Assembly (NCBI GenBank): GCA_027382625.1
Contig: JAJKFJ010022889.1
Coordinates: forward strand, 154,033-218,032
Reading direction: 5' to 3'
Length of the DNA: 64,000 nt
DNA from: Tetmemena sp. SeJ-2015
Lineage: Eukaryota; Ciliophora; Spirotrichea; Sporadotrichida; Oxytrichidae
Position 1 is the stretch's first letter. Every line of letters starts with the position of its first letter. The position numbers and the translations under genes are program-made. Shown in pieces: positions 44,701-55,683 of this stretch. Below the pieces are notes generated by a model that worked only from the letters and a program-made list of their open reading frames with translations, was not told where the DNA came from and ran no database searches.

Positions 44701-47700
44701 GATACACAAATGTAAGTATTAAAGTTTTTGAGACGTCATTAAATTAATTTACTCACAATCAATATATAATCCATAATATAGGCTGATGTTCTATGGCAGA
44801 GTATATACATAGAGAAAGGGAACCTTTATTTTCTATAAAACTTTAATGAGATATATTTGCTGGTTTCAGGCCTTCTACCTGGTTGGAATTGGATAATGGT
44901 GCTATCTGATATTGGAGGTCCTTAATAAATGTGGGCCTACTCATTAGATGAGCGAGGTACCTACAAGCAACTCAAAGCATTGGGCATCAACAGGCGACTT
45001 GATGATTCACCGCTATTTTACAATTTCTATGGAAATAGACTTGACTATTCAGCACCTCTGGCAGGCATCTTTAGATTTATTCAACTTGAAAACGACTTCA
45101 TTTTAAACTATGACGAGTTTCAAACATATTTCACTACTAATTGCATAGGCTCTTGCACTTGGTGTCGAGTGGATAATAAAAATGTTTCTCCTACCTAATA
45201 TCCAAGCAATCTACCAGGTACCTGCTTTGACGAATACGGGGGCTAAGATTATATGAGCTTTAATTTTACAGAGACTCATGATATTGGTATTTCGGGAGAG
45301 CTTAGCTTTTAACCTAGTTACCATAAAATTTAACTTTAAATAGTGTTAAGTAAACAGGTAGTCGAAGAAGAGTTCTATATAATAAATATGATTTGGTTAT
45401 GGGGTCTGATGGGAGGAATCAAACTCAATATCCCAAAAAGATAGGATTCTAAGGATACTATTGCTTTAAACTATTATTTGCAATTTATAATCTTGATATG
45501 ATAAAATGAAATACTTCAACGGGTCAAGTATGTTATCCTCAAAAGAATATATCTAGCTGCCCTAGTCATTTACATTCGAAATCTGGTTTAAATTTACAGA
45601 ACAGCTCTCTTACGATATCAGAGATGGATATTTTTCTCTGTTTCAGTTGAGAACACCCGACTAGCCATCAAATACCAAGGCTCCATATTTAGAATTCTCG
45701 ATTATAGACAAGTAAAACACCTTCATGATTATAATGCAAGGAAAAAGAATGACTTTTGATAATTTTCTCACTACGAAGAATTAATACATCGACAGGTGGA
45801 GCTTCTTAGGGCTATCAGTAATGATAAAAAATATAAGAATTGTTATTTTTGAAAATGAATCTGCGAGATAATACCGTAAAAATGTGTCTTTTCTTTCCTC
45901 CAGGAATATCAAATTGCGACATCAGATTTTCTGGCTTTTACTTTGATGCTTCAAAATAATTCAAAGTAACTATAGGAAATAGGTTTATTATATCTTTATT
46001 TCAATTTTTAATGAAATTATAGTTTAGAGGAATAATAAGATAAATGAGAATAAAGAACTGGCCTAAACTTGACATCCATTTCAAGTCTCAATACAAAGAA
46101 GGGAATGACTGTCTTTAATACGCTTCCGATAATATTTGCGATCTTTGCTCCACAGAATTTAATGAAGGATAGTGCTTTCCAAACTGTAAGCTAATATAGT
46201 TTTAAACAGTTTAAAATATGAATGAAGCTGAATTATGCACCTTCTAGTTAATATTTGGAGTGTGCCTAATGTCTTCCAAAGGGTCAGTGTAATTTTTGCG
46301 ACGATTCAAATGATGCTTAATACTGTTCAAGTTGTGTTGACTCTTCATTTAAAAATTCCGAATTCGGTTGCACTTCATGCGATCCTTCATGCAAAACTTG
46401 TAGACGTGAGAGGTACTTTGATTGCCTCTCTTGTTTCCCTGACTTTAAAGTGATTGAAGGAGTTTGTGTCGAAGTATGCGGAGATGGGAAAAACTATGGC
46501 CACTTTTAGTGTGATGACAACAACACAATATCCGGAGATGGGTAAGTTTAAATAGTTTCATTACTCTTATAACTCCCAATTCGAAACATTACATTAATCG
46601 TTATCTTTCTTTTAGTTGTTCTGCTGACTGCAAAGTAGAAGATACATACTATCTTTATTTTTAAATAGAATCATTTGATAATTTAGACTATTGCTTTGGA
46701 GGCTCTAACACAACAAAAGATACTTGTGGCTAAAGACCATTCGCAGTCACAGCCACAATCAGCGACGATCTAAATACTATAACGGTAGATTTTAACAAAC
46801 AAATTACTATCAAAAGTATATATTCCTTATATTAAAAAATATTTGAAAGTTTTACCTCTGCTTTAAATGAGATGAGGCTTACTATGACACTCAATGATAA
46901 AGCTTTTGATGATTTTGATTGGAAACTTGTGTCAGATGTTTAGAGTCTGTACTTTTCTCGAATGCAATTCTCAATAGACTATTCAGACTAAAGCTAATTT
47001 CAAACCAATAAAAATCTATAGCTCAAGTATAACGTTACTTTCATCAATTTAGACAAATTTAAAGATATAAATAATGTTACACTCTATAACAAAACAGTGG
47101 TGGCTATTGGAAATATTGATTCGATGACATTCTTCCTTGATTTAATAAATGAAGTTTTAATATAAAAGAACTCTTTTGTCAATATAACATCGTTGTTTAT
47201 ATAATTTGAAATTTAGCCCTATTTTACAACTTTATATCATATTAACTTTATTAGATTTAGACTTTGAGATTTTATCTACTGTAGTAATTTGCGGATTTTC
47301 TCTAACTGCTTTGACAACTTTATTCGCTTAGAAAGGTCTAGATATGATTATGGGACTCGTAGATTTTATGCAACTGATAAATTTGATACCTCTGATGCCT
47401 CTAAACTTGCCCTCTCACACTAGAATGCTCTTTAAAATTCTGGCTTTCTCTAATATGGAACTTGGAATATTCTAAAAGATTTATACTGCTCTCTATGGAG
47501 AAGGAGATTATAACGAAGCTGATAATCCTTTTAATGCTAATTATGATCAATATGATATCTTTTAATAACTATCTATACTTCCACTTTCATTTTCTTAACT
47601 TTGTCACGATACTCTAGTAGGAATATTTTAGCCAATGCTGGTGATTTTATTAATCTATTATTTTTATAAATACTTGTGATGTGTTTGTAGTGTTTTGTTT

Positions 47701-50230
47701 CCAAGTATTCCTCCTTATTGTTACAGTAATAATCTACAAAATCTATGATAAAAAACGCAATAACAAAAATGTAATGAAAAAAGACTGCACAGGATGCCTT
47801 GCTCGATTCCTCATCAGAAGCAAGAATGGGTGGCTGTAAGATATTTAAATGCTTACAATTTAGGATGAATAATTTCATCGAATTCTATAATGAGAGTTAT
47901 TTAGAGATCACTCTGTGTACCTTCCTTAATATGACATCGGTAAATTTACTTAGCATTTTTAACTTTTACTTTAGAGAACAAATTCAACTCGCTTTGAAGC
48001 TGCCTCTCTCTCCCTATCTTTTCTTTGCATTAAATTAATCTCATCAAAATATAATGATGAAAATTGATGCCTAGTTTTAGTGATAACGCTCCCTCTTATG
48101 ATTATGATATTCTATATTACCAGAACTAACAAAATCTACGAATAATAAATTCTTCCTATGTATTTTATTTTTGTAGAATTCTCATTATAAAAGAAATAGA
48201 TGAAGCACGCTCACACTTACAAGCAAATTTACTACACAGAGCCATTCTCAAGTAGAAAGCTGTAGAGAATCCAAGCTCTATTCAGCAAATATAAAGTCTT
48301 GGATACTCAAAAACTCACAGAAAATGTTATGGTTCAATTCTTCTACTACTTTAGAAGAATGGTAATTGTAGCTGGTCTGATTCTTTTGGAAGATAAATTT
48401 GCCTAGTGGTCTGTATTTTACCTTACCTGCTTGTATTTACTCATTCGAAATTACGAGTTGAGACCTTACAAAAAGTGGAAATTAAACTTCGCTCACCACT
48501 TCCACGAGGCAATCTTGATTATTATTCTATCCTTTTTGCCTTCTTTTGAATACGTAGAGGATCCCTATCAGCGTTTTATACTTGGATGGGTAGTGAATGC
48601 ACTTGTGCTTTTGGACATATTTTTCATGCTTGGTTTTGTTCTCGTTCAAAACATTCCAAAAATGATTAGATCTTGCAAGAGACGTTGCGGCAACCACTAA
48701 GGTAAGAATTCAATTGTGAAAAAGGGAGCGAAAAACACCATGGATGAGATTAATGGAGAAGTCAACAGTGTCTCGACTTTAAATGGTTTATTATATCATT
48801 AGTTTTAAATGGATTTGTTTCTAGCAACAAAAAGTAGGAAGATAAGTAAAATATTATACCTATAAAATTTGCATATATTAATTAATTTGAGATGAGTTAA
48901 TGACATTTGGTGCATCATTGACAAATAAAAAGAAGAAAGATTTGAAAAAGGCAGTTGGGCAGCAAGTGCTGGTAGATATTTCAGAGGAGAATTACAGCTT
49001 CGAGGGACTATAAACAAAGAGAAATTAGTAAAAGAAGAAATAGAATAAGCACAGCAGAGATAAGAGCTCTGACTTTAATTCTAAAAGAAGCAAGCTGAAG
49101 AATTCTAATAGGAACGCATCAGGATCATATGTCGATGGACCTCAGTCGCCTATAGAACCCGCCAGTCACTCTTTTGACACACCCAGAGAAAAGAAAAGTT
49201 AAAATGATGAAGCAGGATTGACTGATGATGATGATAGTCACAATTACATCACCAAAAGTGCAACTGCGGAGGATATTTTCAACGTAGCTACAGGAGCCAG
49301 AAATTCCATGATTTTTTAGAACTAACTTCATATTTAATCTTATTTTGTATAAATATCATAAAATAAAACTTAATGGTCCTATCTCTGGCAGAGCATAATA
49401 AAAATAATAAATCTTACAAATTCAAATTAATTAGGAAAATTTAATTTGTGAATCGCCCCATAAATAGTTTTTAATTTTAATGAATTAATTTGGAGCATTA
49501 GGTAACAGCAGATAGTTTGAGAATGCAGAAATAAGTGGTAGTAACTTTGAATACACAGGTTATCTCTCTAATCTACCTCGCTAATTACTTATTTCTTATC
49601 TTATTTAATATTTTTGTTGCTACAATAGTCAATTTGAAAATGTGAAGCCAGCAAAGTTTAATTCGTCGATCTACAGTCGATCGTCAAAATACAACAAAGG
49701 TCTCCATAAAAAGCAAAAGAGTCGTTCTAAGAACGATGTACATCCCTATGGCGCAAGCAGTATTAATGCAAGAGATAACAGTCCATTGCAGAACAGCTAA
49801 GTCCTTAAGAAACCGTCTCAAAATTTCCTTTAACTCCCTGCACCTATGACTTATCAAAAAGGATTATCTGGACCCTCAACCTTTGAAAATGACAACAAGA
49901 AGGTTAGTTTCAATGACAGCTAAGGAGAAAGCAATCGTAAAAATAATTCTTAAAATCTTATCTTTGGAGAAGAAATAGTTGGGGGCTCGTATAATTAAGA
50001 CATATCAGACAAATGCATTAAATCAATTTTTTTATTGATAAAGATAGAGTTATATTTTCTTAAAATGGGTTTATTTCTAAACTATAAATATGTTAATATT
50101 TTTTTGATCAGACAATCCTAAAATGATAAATCTTCAACTAACAGATGAAAAGTTGCTAAGTAACAACTACGATGATCTTGGCTAAGATGAATTGCAAGCA
50201 TATGACTTTGATTAACTCTAACAAAATTGA
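41770..50230 (+). CDS. Large Cys-rich surface protein with DUF4215-type repeat and membrane helices
   Basis: The likely N-terminal signal peptide is LKFYLLFFITAFWSAECC (about 41810-41870); an in-frame TGA directly after it suggests a small IES. The extracellular region contains CDLETNVLKAGFTHTFDYGQ, SWFQCEVKNSGVTS, PNFQCQIGGACFTSDTIFFP and similar lectin-like or receptor-like modules (43.4-45.8 kb). A Cys-rich furin-like stretch (CNFCDDSNDAQYCSSC, CTSCDPSCKTC) runs into CDDNNTISGDGCSADC, the signature of the myxococcal Cys-rich/DUF4215 repeat, across a 74-bp intron. Hydrophobic segments at about 47.9-48.7 kb (e.g. EAILIIILSFLPSF, ALVLLDIFFMLGFVLVQ) anchor it. A long polar cytoplasmic tail ends DLGQDELQAYDFDQLQQN at TGA 50228-50230, after an IES with a 9-bp pointer. 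Overall resembles ciliate surface receptors; ligand unknown. The exact exon/MDS structure is only partly resolved. Confidence 0.7.
42019..42077 (+). other. IES with internal perfect inverted repeat, pointer TAC
   Basis: 59-bp insert; TAC at 42019-42021 and 42078-42080. Removal joins DDCANA to YIPSLYSDVDDYKS in frame. Inside, 17-bp arms (42031-42047 and 42055-42071, ATAATTAATCTCTATTT and complement) form a hairpin with a 7-bp loop. Confidence 0.75.
46542..46615 (+). other. Intron in surface protein gene
   Basis: 74-bp GTAAGT..TTTTAG insert inside the DUF4215 motif; splicing yields ISGDG-CSADC in frame. Confidence 0.85.
50013..50115 (+). other. IES near 3' end of surface protein gene, 9-bp pointer
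   Basis: 103 bp flanked by ATCAGACAA (50004-50012 and 50107-50115). Removal joins SYNQDISD to NPKMINLQLTDEKLL, leading to the terminal TGA. The duplicate at 60.9-61.1 kb keeps the IES with a 7-bp pointer, ATCAGAC. Confidence 0.85.
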
Positions 50231-50457
50231 CCTTTTCATATGGCATTATGCTGTTCCAAGATACTTCATGAACTCTAATTAATTAATTTTTAAGAAATTA
50301 AATGATAAATCTTCCTAACGGATAAAAAGTTACTTAAAACTCGATATCTTGAAGTGAATTGCAAGGCGTATACTCTTGATTAGTTTGCAAATTGCCTTCA
50401 TAGGCATTAAGCTGCCATGTCTTCATGAACTCAATATCTTAATTTGGTTCTTTATCA

Positions 50458-51960
50458 TCAAATGATCTAGTTTTTATATAATATTATGTTGAAAAATGTT
50501 TTAATATTTGAAATATATATTGAGACTACTGATTATGAAATGATCTTATAAATCCTATTATTCTTTTAAAATTAATTGGAATATCGCCACCTACTTATTA
50601 TTTAAAATAAAACCTTCTTTTAAGAATCTTTTTCTTCTTGCAATTTATTTCTTATAATATCGTAGTTATATTTGTTTTCCTTTTTATCTCTCTTGAACTC
50701 TTTAAATTTAGAGAATAAATTAGCATCTTGAGTAAGATTTCTATTTACTTAGAAGTTAAAGAAGTGTTTATTGAATATTTTAAAATTTAACTATCAAGAA
50801 AATTCCACATGGAATGAGAACGATAAGAATTATTGGGCCTGCAAATGGTATGAGAATTATTCCTAAAATGGTTGAACCTATTCCTATTAAAATCAGAAAA
50901 GATCGACTTTTATTCTGATTTTAATATTTTTCAACTACTAAATATGTATGAGGTAATGGCAATACAAGAGCTAAAATAATTGGAAGAGCACTATGAATAT
51001 TGTAATAAACCAAATCTTTACTCCTGGATTTTAGTTTCTGGTACATCAAATCGAATTGATTAAAATCTGATGGTGCCATCTGTAAACTCTTTACAATACC
51101 AACAGAATTCAGTTTTGCATTTGTGCAAATAAAGTGATCTTTAGGATATGGATTTGGGACAGTTTTCGTAAATCGTCTCTCAAGCAGTGTTGAAAGCTAA
51201 TTGATTTTCTATAAACCTCGTTCGCAAGCTATTTATCGCAAGGTATTTTACCATGAAAAAAAGAACTACAGTTAAATCATATTTTAGTAGAACTTTTTTT
51301 GCATGAAACGCTTTAAACATTTAAAATTCTCAGTTTATCCAATTTCACCACATCCATTTCGAGGGCACTATCTTATTAGTGGATTTAGCTCTTATTTTTC
51401 TTGTTCAATAGATAGCTTCAATTGTGCCTGTCCCTCATCACTCTTTGGTAAGATATTTGATATGAACCTTTTATCATAAGTTTCTTTGCAAAAGATCTCT
51501 AAACAAGGAATTTTGAGGACATTTCCTTCTTTTATTTTTATTGACAAATTCTATAAATAGCATTTGAGATAAAATTAATGCGAGCATTTCAGCATCAATT
51601 CTGAATGAAATTTAATAAAAAAAAATATATTTGAATATAAGTTGAATTCTTTGCATATTGGACAAATTTACTAGTTCAGATGGCTGATCTCTATGTTTTG
51701 GTTATGTTGTAATTTATATGATCATCCAATATGACTGAAATTTTGGATTAATCTTCCTTAGATCTCCTCTTCTATATTATCATGTCGTTAAAAATTTGAT
51801 TAATTTATTCTCCCTCACTAATTTTATTATTCTTTAGAGAGGAAAAATATGCATTTAAAGCATGTAAAGTTAAATTTAAAGCTGCCATACTCTATTAAAT
51901 TACTCAATATCTAAATCTTAATTTGTCGTAGTTTCTTTCTACTTGTGAAGTCTTTCTAAA
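50458..51960 (-). CDS. RBR E3 ubiquitin ligase copy A'
   Basis: RBR ligases accept ubiquitin on a catalytic Cys of RING2 (Rcat). This copy matches B' (61393-62690) closely. Visible on the minus strand: degraded RING1 remnant with KIPCLEIFCKETYDKRFISN, then ELNPLIRQCPRNGCGEIG (IBR start, 51350-51430), an Rcat-like region near 51100-51160, hydrophobic C-terminal helices (50780-50930) and a basic tail FKRDKKENKYNYDIIRNKLQ. Several Cys seen in B' are altered or out of frame here, including the RING1 C-x2-C and one IBR Trp (WCP to QCP). Possibly a decaying paralogue; it converges with the surface-protein gene ending at 50230. Confidence 0.6.
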
Positions 51961-51999
51961 TAAAGTTAATATTTAACTTGGAGGTTTTGCTAAACAATA

Positions 52000-53919
52000 A
52001 ATCTCTGCATTTTCTTCGAATGAAATAGCTTCAAAAAAATAAATAGCAAGAACATAAACACAGGTATGCACACAAATAGAATTAGAGGGATTGTTATAGG
52101 GCTTATAATGATTAAGTTTTTAAGATATTAATAAAAGCATTTTAATTGATGTAAATATACTTAAATTCATTTAAAATGATGCCAAAGATAACTCCAGCAA
52201 CAACTTTTACAAAATATTCGCATTTATTAATTTCACCTCTTTGGTTTCTACTGATTCGACCTTCTGTAAGCATATAATAAACCATGAATGGAGCTTTTAT
52301 CAAAAGCACTATTGGACCAAGGAAGATTATTAAAAGTATTTTGCAAAAGATTGAATCCCAAAAGGTCGTTTCGGCCATCAAAGTCCCTGGGCACCCGATA
52401 ATAAGATTCATGTGCCCGAATGAGGAGAAGTCTTTTCCCCATCTCTTGAAAATTGCAAATGACAAAACATGCAAGTAATTTAAGCTCCTTCGAAAGGCTC
52501 AGACCTCACTTTACAGATAGGAAAAGGATATCTCCCTCCACTTTAGTAATTAGAGAATCTCCTATCTAAATCCTGTTCACAATTTCTTCCACGATGATCT
52601 TTCTCGCCACATTAAAAGCAGAATTAAGTGCTGAAATCTCAGCATACCCCTTAATAATCTCTTAAATCTAAAGCTCTGGCGAAACCGTTGCACCCTTAAT
52701 TAGGGCATTATTTAATAAAGGGATCGTTTCCAAGAATTTATTGTTGATTCATCTTTAAATAGTACTAGAACTAGGTTTCATCATTACTTTATTCGAGGAT
52801 TTATTTTATAAAGAAGCTTGAATAAGTCTCTTAGCACTTTAAGTTCATGCATTTTATATATCTAAATTTCCCAAGTCAAATTAACTTTTTATCTGATTGT
52901 AGTGGCACCCAGAGCAAAACGTATCCGCACAATTAGGAAGTGAAATCTAATAAAATCCAATAGGATAAAAATTTATCTATTTAGAGGATAATTATAGGCA
53001 TACTTAGCAGATTAAAGTTAATTTTCTTATAAATTGTATGCAACAACAAAAAATGAAACCGCGGAAATAAACTAGGAAAATAAAAACTAATCTTCTTCGA
53101 GCTAATTTTTAAGAATAAAAATCTATAACTCGTTATCTTAGTTTGACCTGTGGTAGTTTACTATATTTACTATTTCTATGTAATTTAAATGGCTTTATAA
53201 TCTCTATTAGATAAGCTTTGAAAGGAGCTATTAGTCTTCTCTCTTAGAGTGGAATATCTCGCTTATATTTTATTATTGTATATTACCGCTATTTTCATTT
53301 TCTCTTTGATCTAAAGTTGATGAGTTTGCATGTTTTTCCATAGCTTCATCGCATAAATAACAGGCTTAAAATCCTCAATCTTTAAAATAATGGTTTATAT
53401 TTCCTTCCTCGTCAGTTATAAATACAAATATATAATAACAAATTAACAACAACTCCTCTTTATTTCAGTTTTTTAAGTCTTTAATTTATAAATTATTTAT
53501 AAATAACCAATAATTGTACTCCACAACATATAAAAACTAAAACTACTATGGAATTAGATAAATTGAAAGTCAGATACTTTAGAAATGAAAACAGTAATTA
53601 TTCATTTTCGACATTTTCTTTAAATTAAAAGTAGATTTACCAATTAGCATGAATTTGAAATGATAAAAGGTATTAGATGATTTCTTGAACTGAAATATTA
53701 GTCTTGGGATGCAGCATACTCCACAATATCTTAATCAAATCCCATCATCACATTCTTTTTAATAGCATTATCATATTAAGGTGGGAATTATGCCTCCAAT
53801 AATTTCCTGATGTTATTATTTTCAATCCCTAATATTTATGGGTTCTCTTCTGCCGAAATAAAATCTCTATTTTGAAATTTTAAAAGCTAATTTTTCCTGA
53901 GAGTATCAAAAAGAAGCAT
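52000..53919 (-). pseudogene. RBR E3 ligase copy A with UBA domain, frameshifted
   Basis: ATG 53919 gives MLLFDTLRKNQLLKFQNRDF, then a UBA-like domain (NVMMGFDQDIVEYAASQD). A Cys/His motif follows (CYLCDEAMEKHAN, 53290-53390), then RING1 (LICQVCLQ … LPNCADTFCSGCHYN, 52870-53010), IBR and RING2 remnants, and a membrane segment (ILLIIFLGPIVLLIKAPF, 52260-52320). Compared with copy B it has a 2-base loss after RING1, an in-frame TGA in IBR where B has Arg (C-TGA-D versus CRD), and a 1-base loss in RING2 that turns FCKRCGKDY into a shifted RWGKDF. These lesions make it a likely pseudogene, unless some are assembly errors. Confidence 0.7.
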
Positions 53920-54795
53920 ATCTTAAAATAAAATTTCATGTTAGGAAAGAACTCGAAATAAAATTCAACTTCAAGCGATTTTATTCAATAAATCATGATT
54001 AATCACTATTGATTTTAAATGACAATTTCATTATACTTTAATTAATTTTCTTATTTGGTCATATAAAGATTTAATGAAGAATTGAAGGAACTTTCCTCAT
54101 CTTAGGAGTTAATTTATCATTTTAAATATATTAGATTATTTGATTTGCAATTTGCAATTTTCAAAATATTGTGAAGCATGCATTTAGTGTCAAACATCTC
54201 TCGAGTTATTCGAGATAAGCGATCATTCATGGAATCGGCGAACAGTTACATTTTTTTAAACAGTAAAAATGAAAGTCAATTTTGAAACACTATCTTTAGA
54301 AACTTTAATATATTTAATTATCAAAATCCTCCTTAGTTTAAAATTTTCCTTATGAGAGAAATATTCCTAAAAGAATAAACCGTGTCTTTTTTTGAAGAAT
54401 TATTATCTAAGCTAGGTATAATTTATACTGCCATTATAAATTAATTTAAAATTAATTTTTTTATAACTATCTTTACTAAATTTTTTATTCTTTTAAATAG
54501 GTGGATTTAATTACATTTAAAATTCAATTATATTTATTCAACAAGTTATAATTATCCTGATTTTAGTTTTGATAAAAAGAGACTTCAAATTTATTAAAAA
54601 TGTTTAATAAATAAATTGCAAGAATTAGATATAGTCAGAAGAGATCATTGCCTCCATACACTTGAGCTAATCTTTCCTAATATCTAGCCTCTGCATTTTA
54701 ATATAGCCTCCTCCTATATTTAAAAGTCGAAAAATGGCTTAATTTGTGGCAGGAGTTTTTCAAGTAAGTATAAATCACAAATTATAATAAATTTA

Positions 54796-55482
54796 GGGAG
54801 GAAGAAATAGTGATCACCAGTTACCAAAATTGGAATTCAAGAGCGTCAGCTCTGTTGTGTCAGGGTGTTCTCCTTTAAAGTGGTTAAGAATAGAGCATTT
54901 TATATTAATGAATTATTCAAATGTAATTGATGGACGAATGATGGTTTACGATTAGATGGCTTCACCTTCTCCCCTGTTCTCACTCCACTTTACTCTACCT
55001 CCCCTCTCACCTTCGCGCCTATTTCCGGCTGTGCCTCTCTCTCCCCAACTCATAACCTCCTACTCTCTCTTCCTCCTCCCTCCACATCCTCCCTCCTCCT
55101 TGCTGCTCGTATCTCTCACTTATCTCAGAGGAGGTCTTCTTTACATTTCCAAGGTGAGAGCAATACAAAGTCGAGAAATTATGAGCCTCTGGCTCTCAGC
55201 TAAGGAAGAGAGGGAGGAGGTTATGAGTTGGGGAGAGAGAGGCACAGCCGGAAATAGGTGCGAAGGTGAGAGGGGAGGTAGAGTAAAGTGGAGTGAGAAC
55301 AGGGGAGAAGGTGAAGCCATCTAATCGTAAACCATCATTCGTCCATCAATTACATTTGAATAATTCATTAATATAAAATGCTCTATTCTTAACCACTTTA
55401 AAGGAGAACACCCTGACACAACAGAGCTGACGCTCTTGAATTCCAATTTTGGTAACTGGTGATCACCTATTTCTATCCTCCC
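54796..55482. mobile_element. 687-bp foldback palindrome, GC-rich arms
   Basis: Two near-perfect inverted arms of about 279 bp (54796-55074 and 55204-55482) around a ~130-bp spacer. Outer ends read GGGAGGAAGAAATAG / CTATTTCTATCCTCCC. The inner half of each arm is a polypyrimidine/polypurine tract (e.g. ccttctcccctgttctcact), unlike the AT-rich surroundings. An apparent frame at 54956-55324 merely reads through the palindrome. Any transcript would fold into a long hairpin. It lies between RBR copies A and C. Confidence 0.9.
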
Positions 55483-55683
55483 TATAAGAAATAAGAAGTC
55501 CTCAATTCATTTTTATAAAAATCTATATTCAAAAAGAAGAATAAACTATTTGAATCCTTAAATCTAGCATATAAATTAGTTATATCTTTGTCTTCAAATT
55601 AAATTTAGTTTCATCAAATTAACCCCAATTTTGCTAAAAAAAATTATTCGGAAAAATTAATTAAAAACTTTGCAATTTTAAAT

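Noticed and set aside
54956..55324. A 122-codon plus-strand reading frame
   Set aside because: It runs through both arms of the foldback, so its second half is simply the complement of its first; no independent coding evidence.
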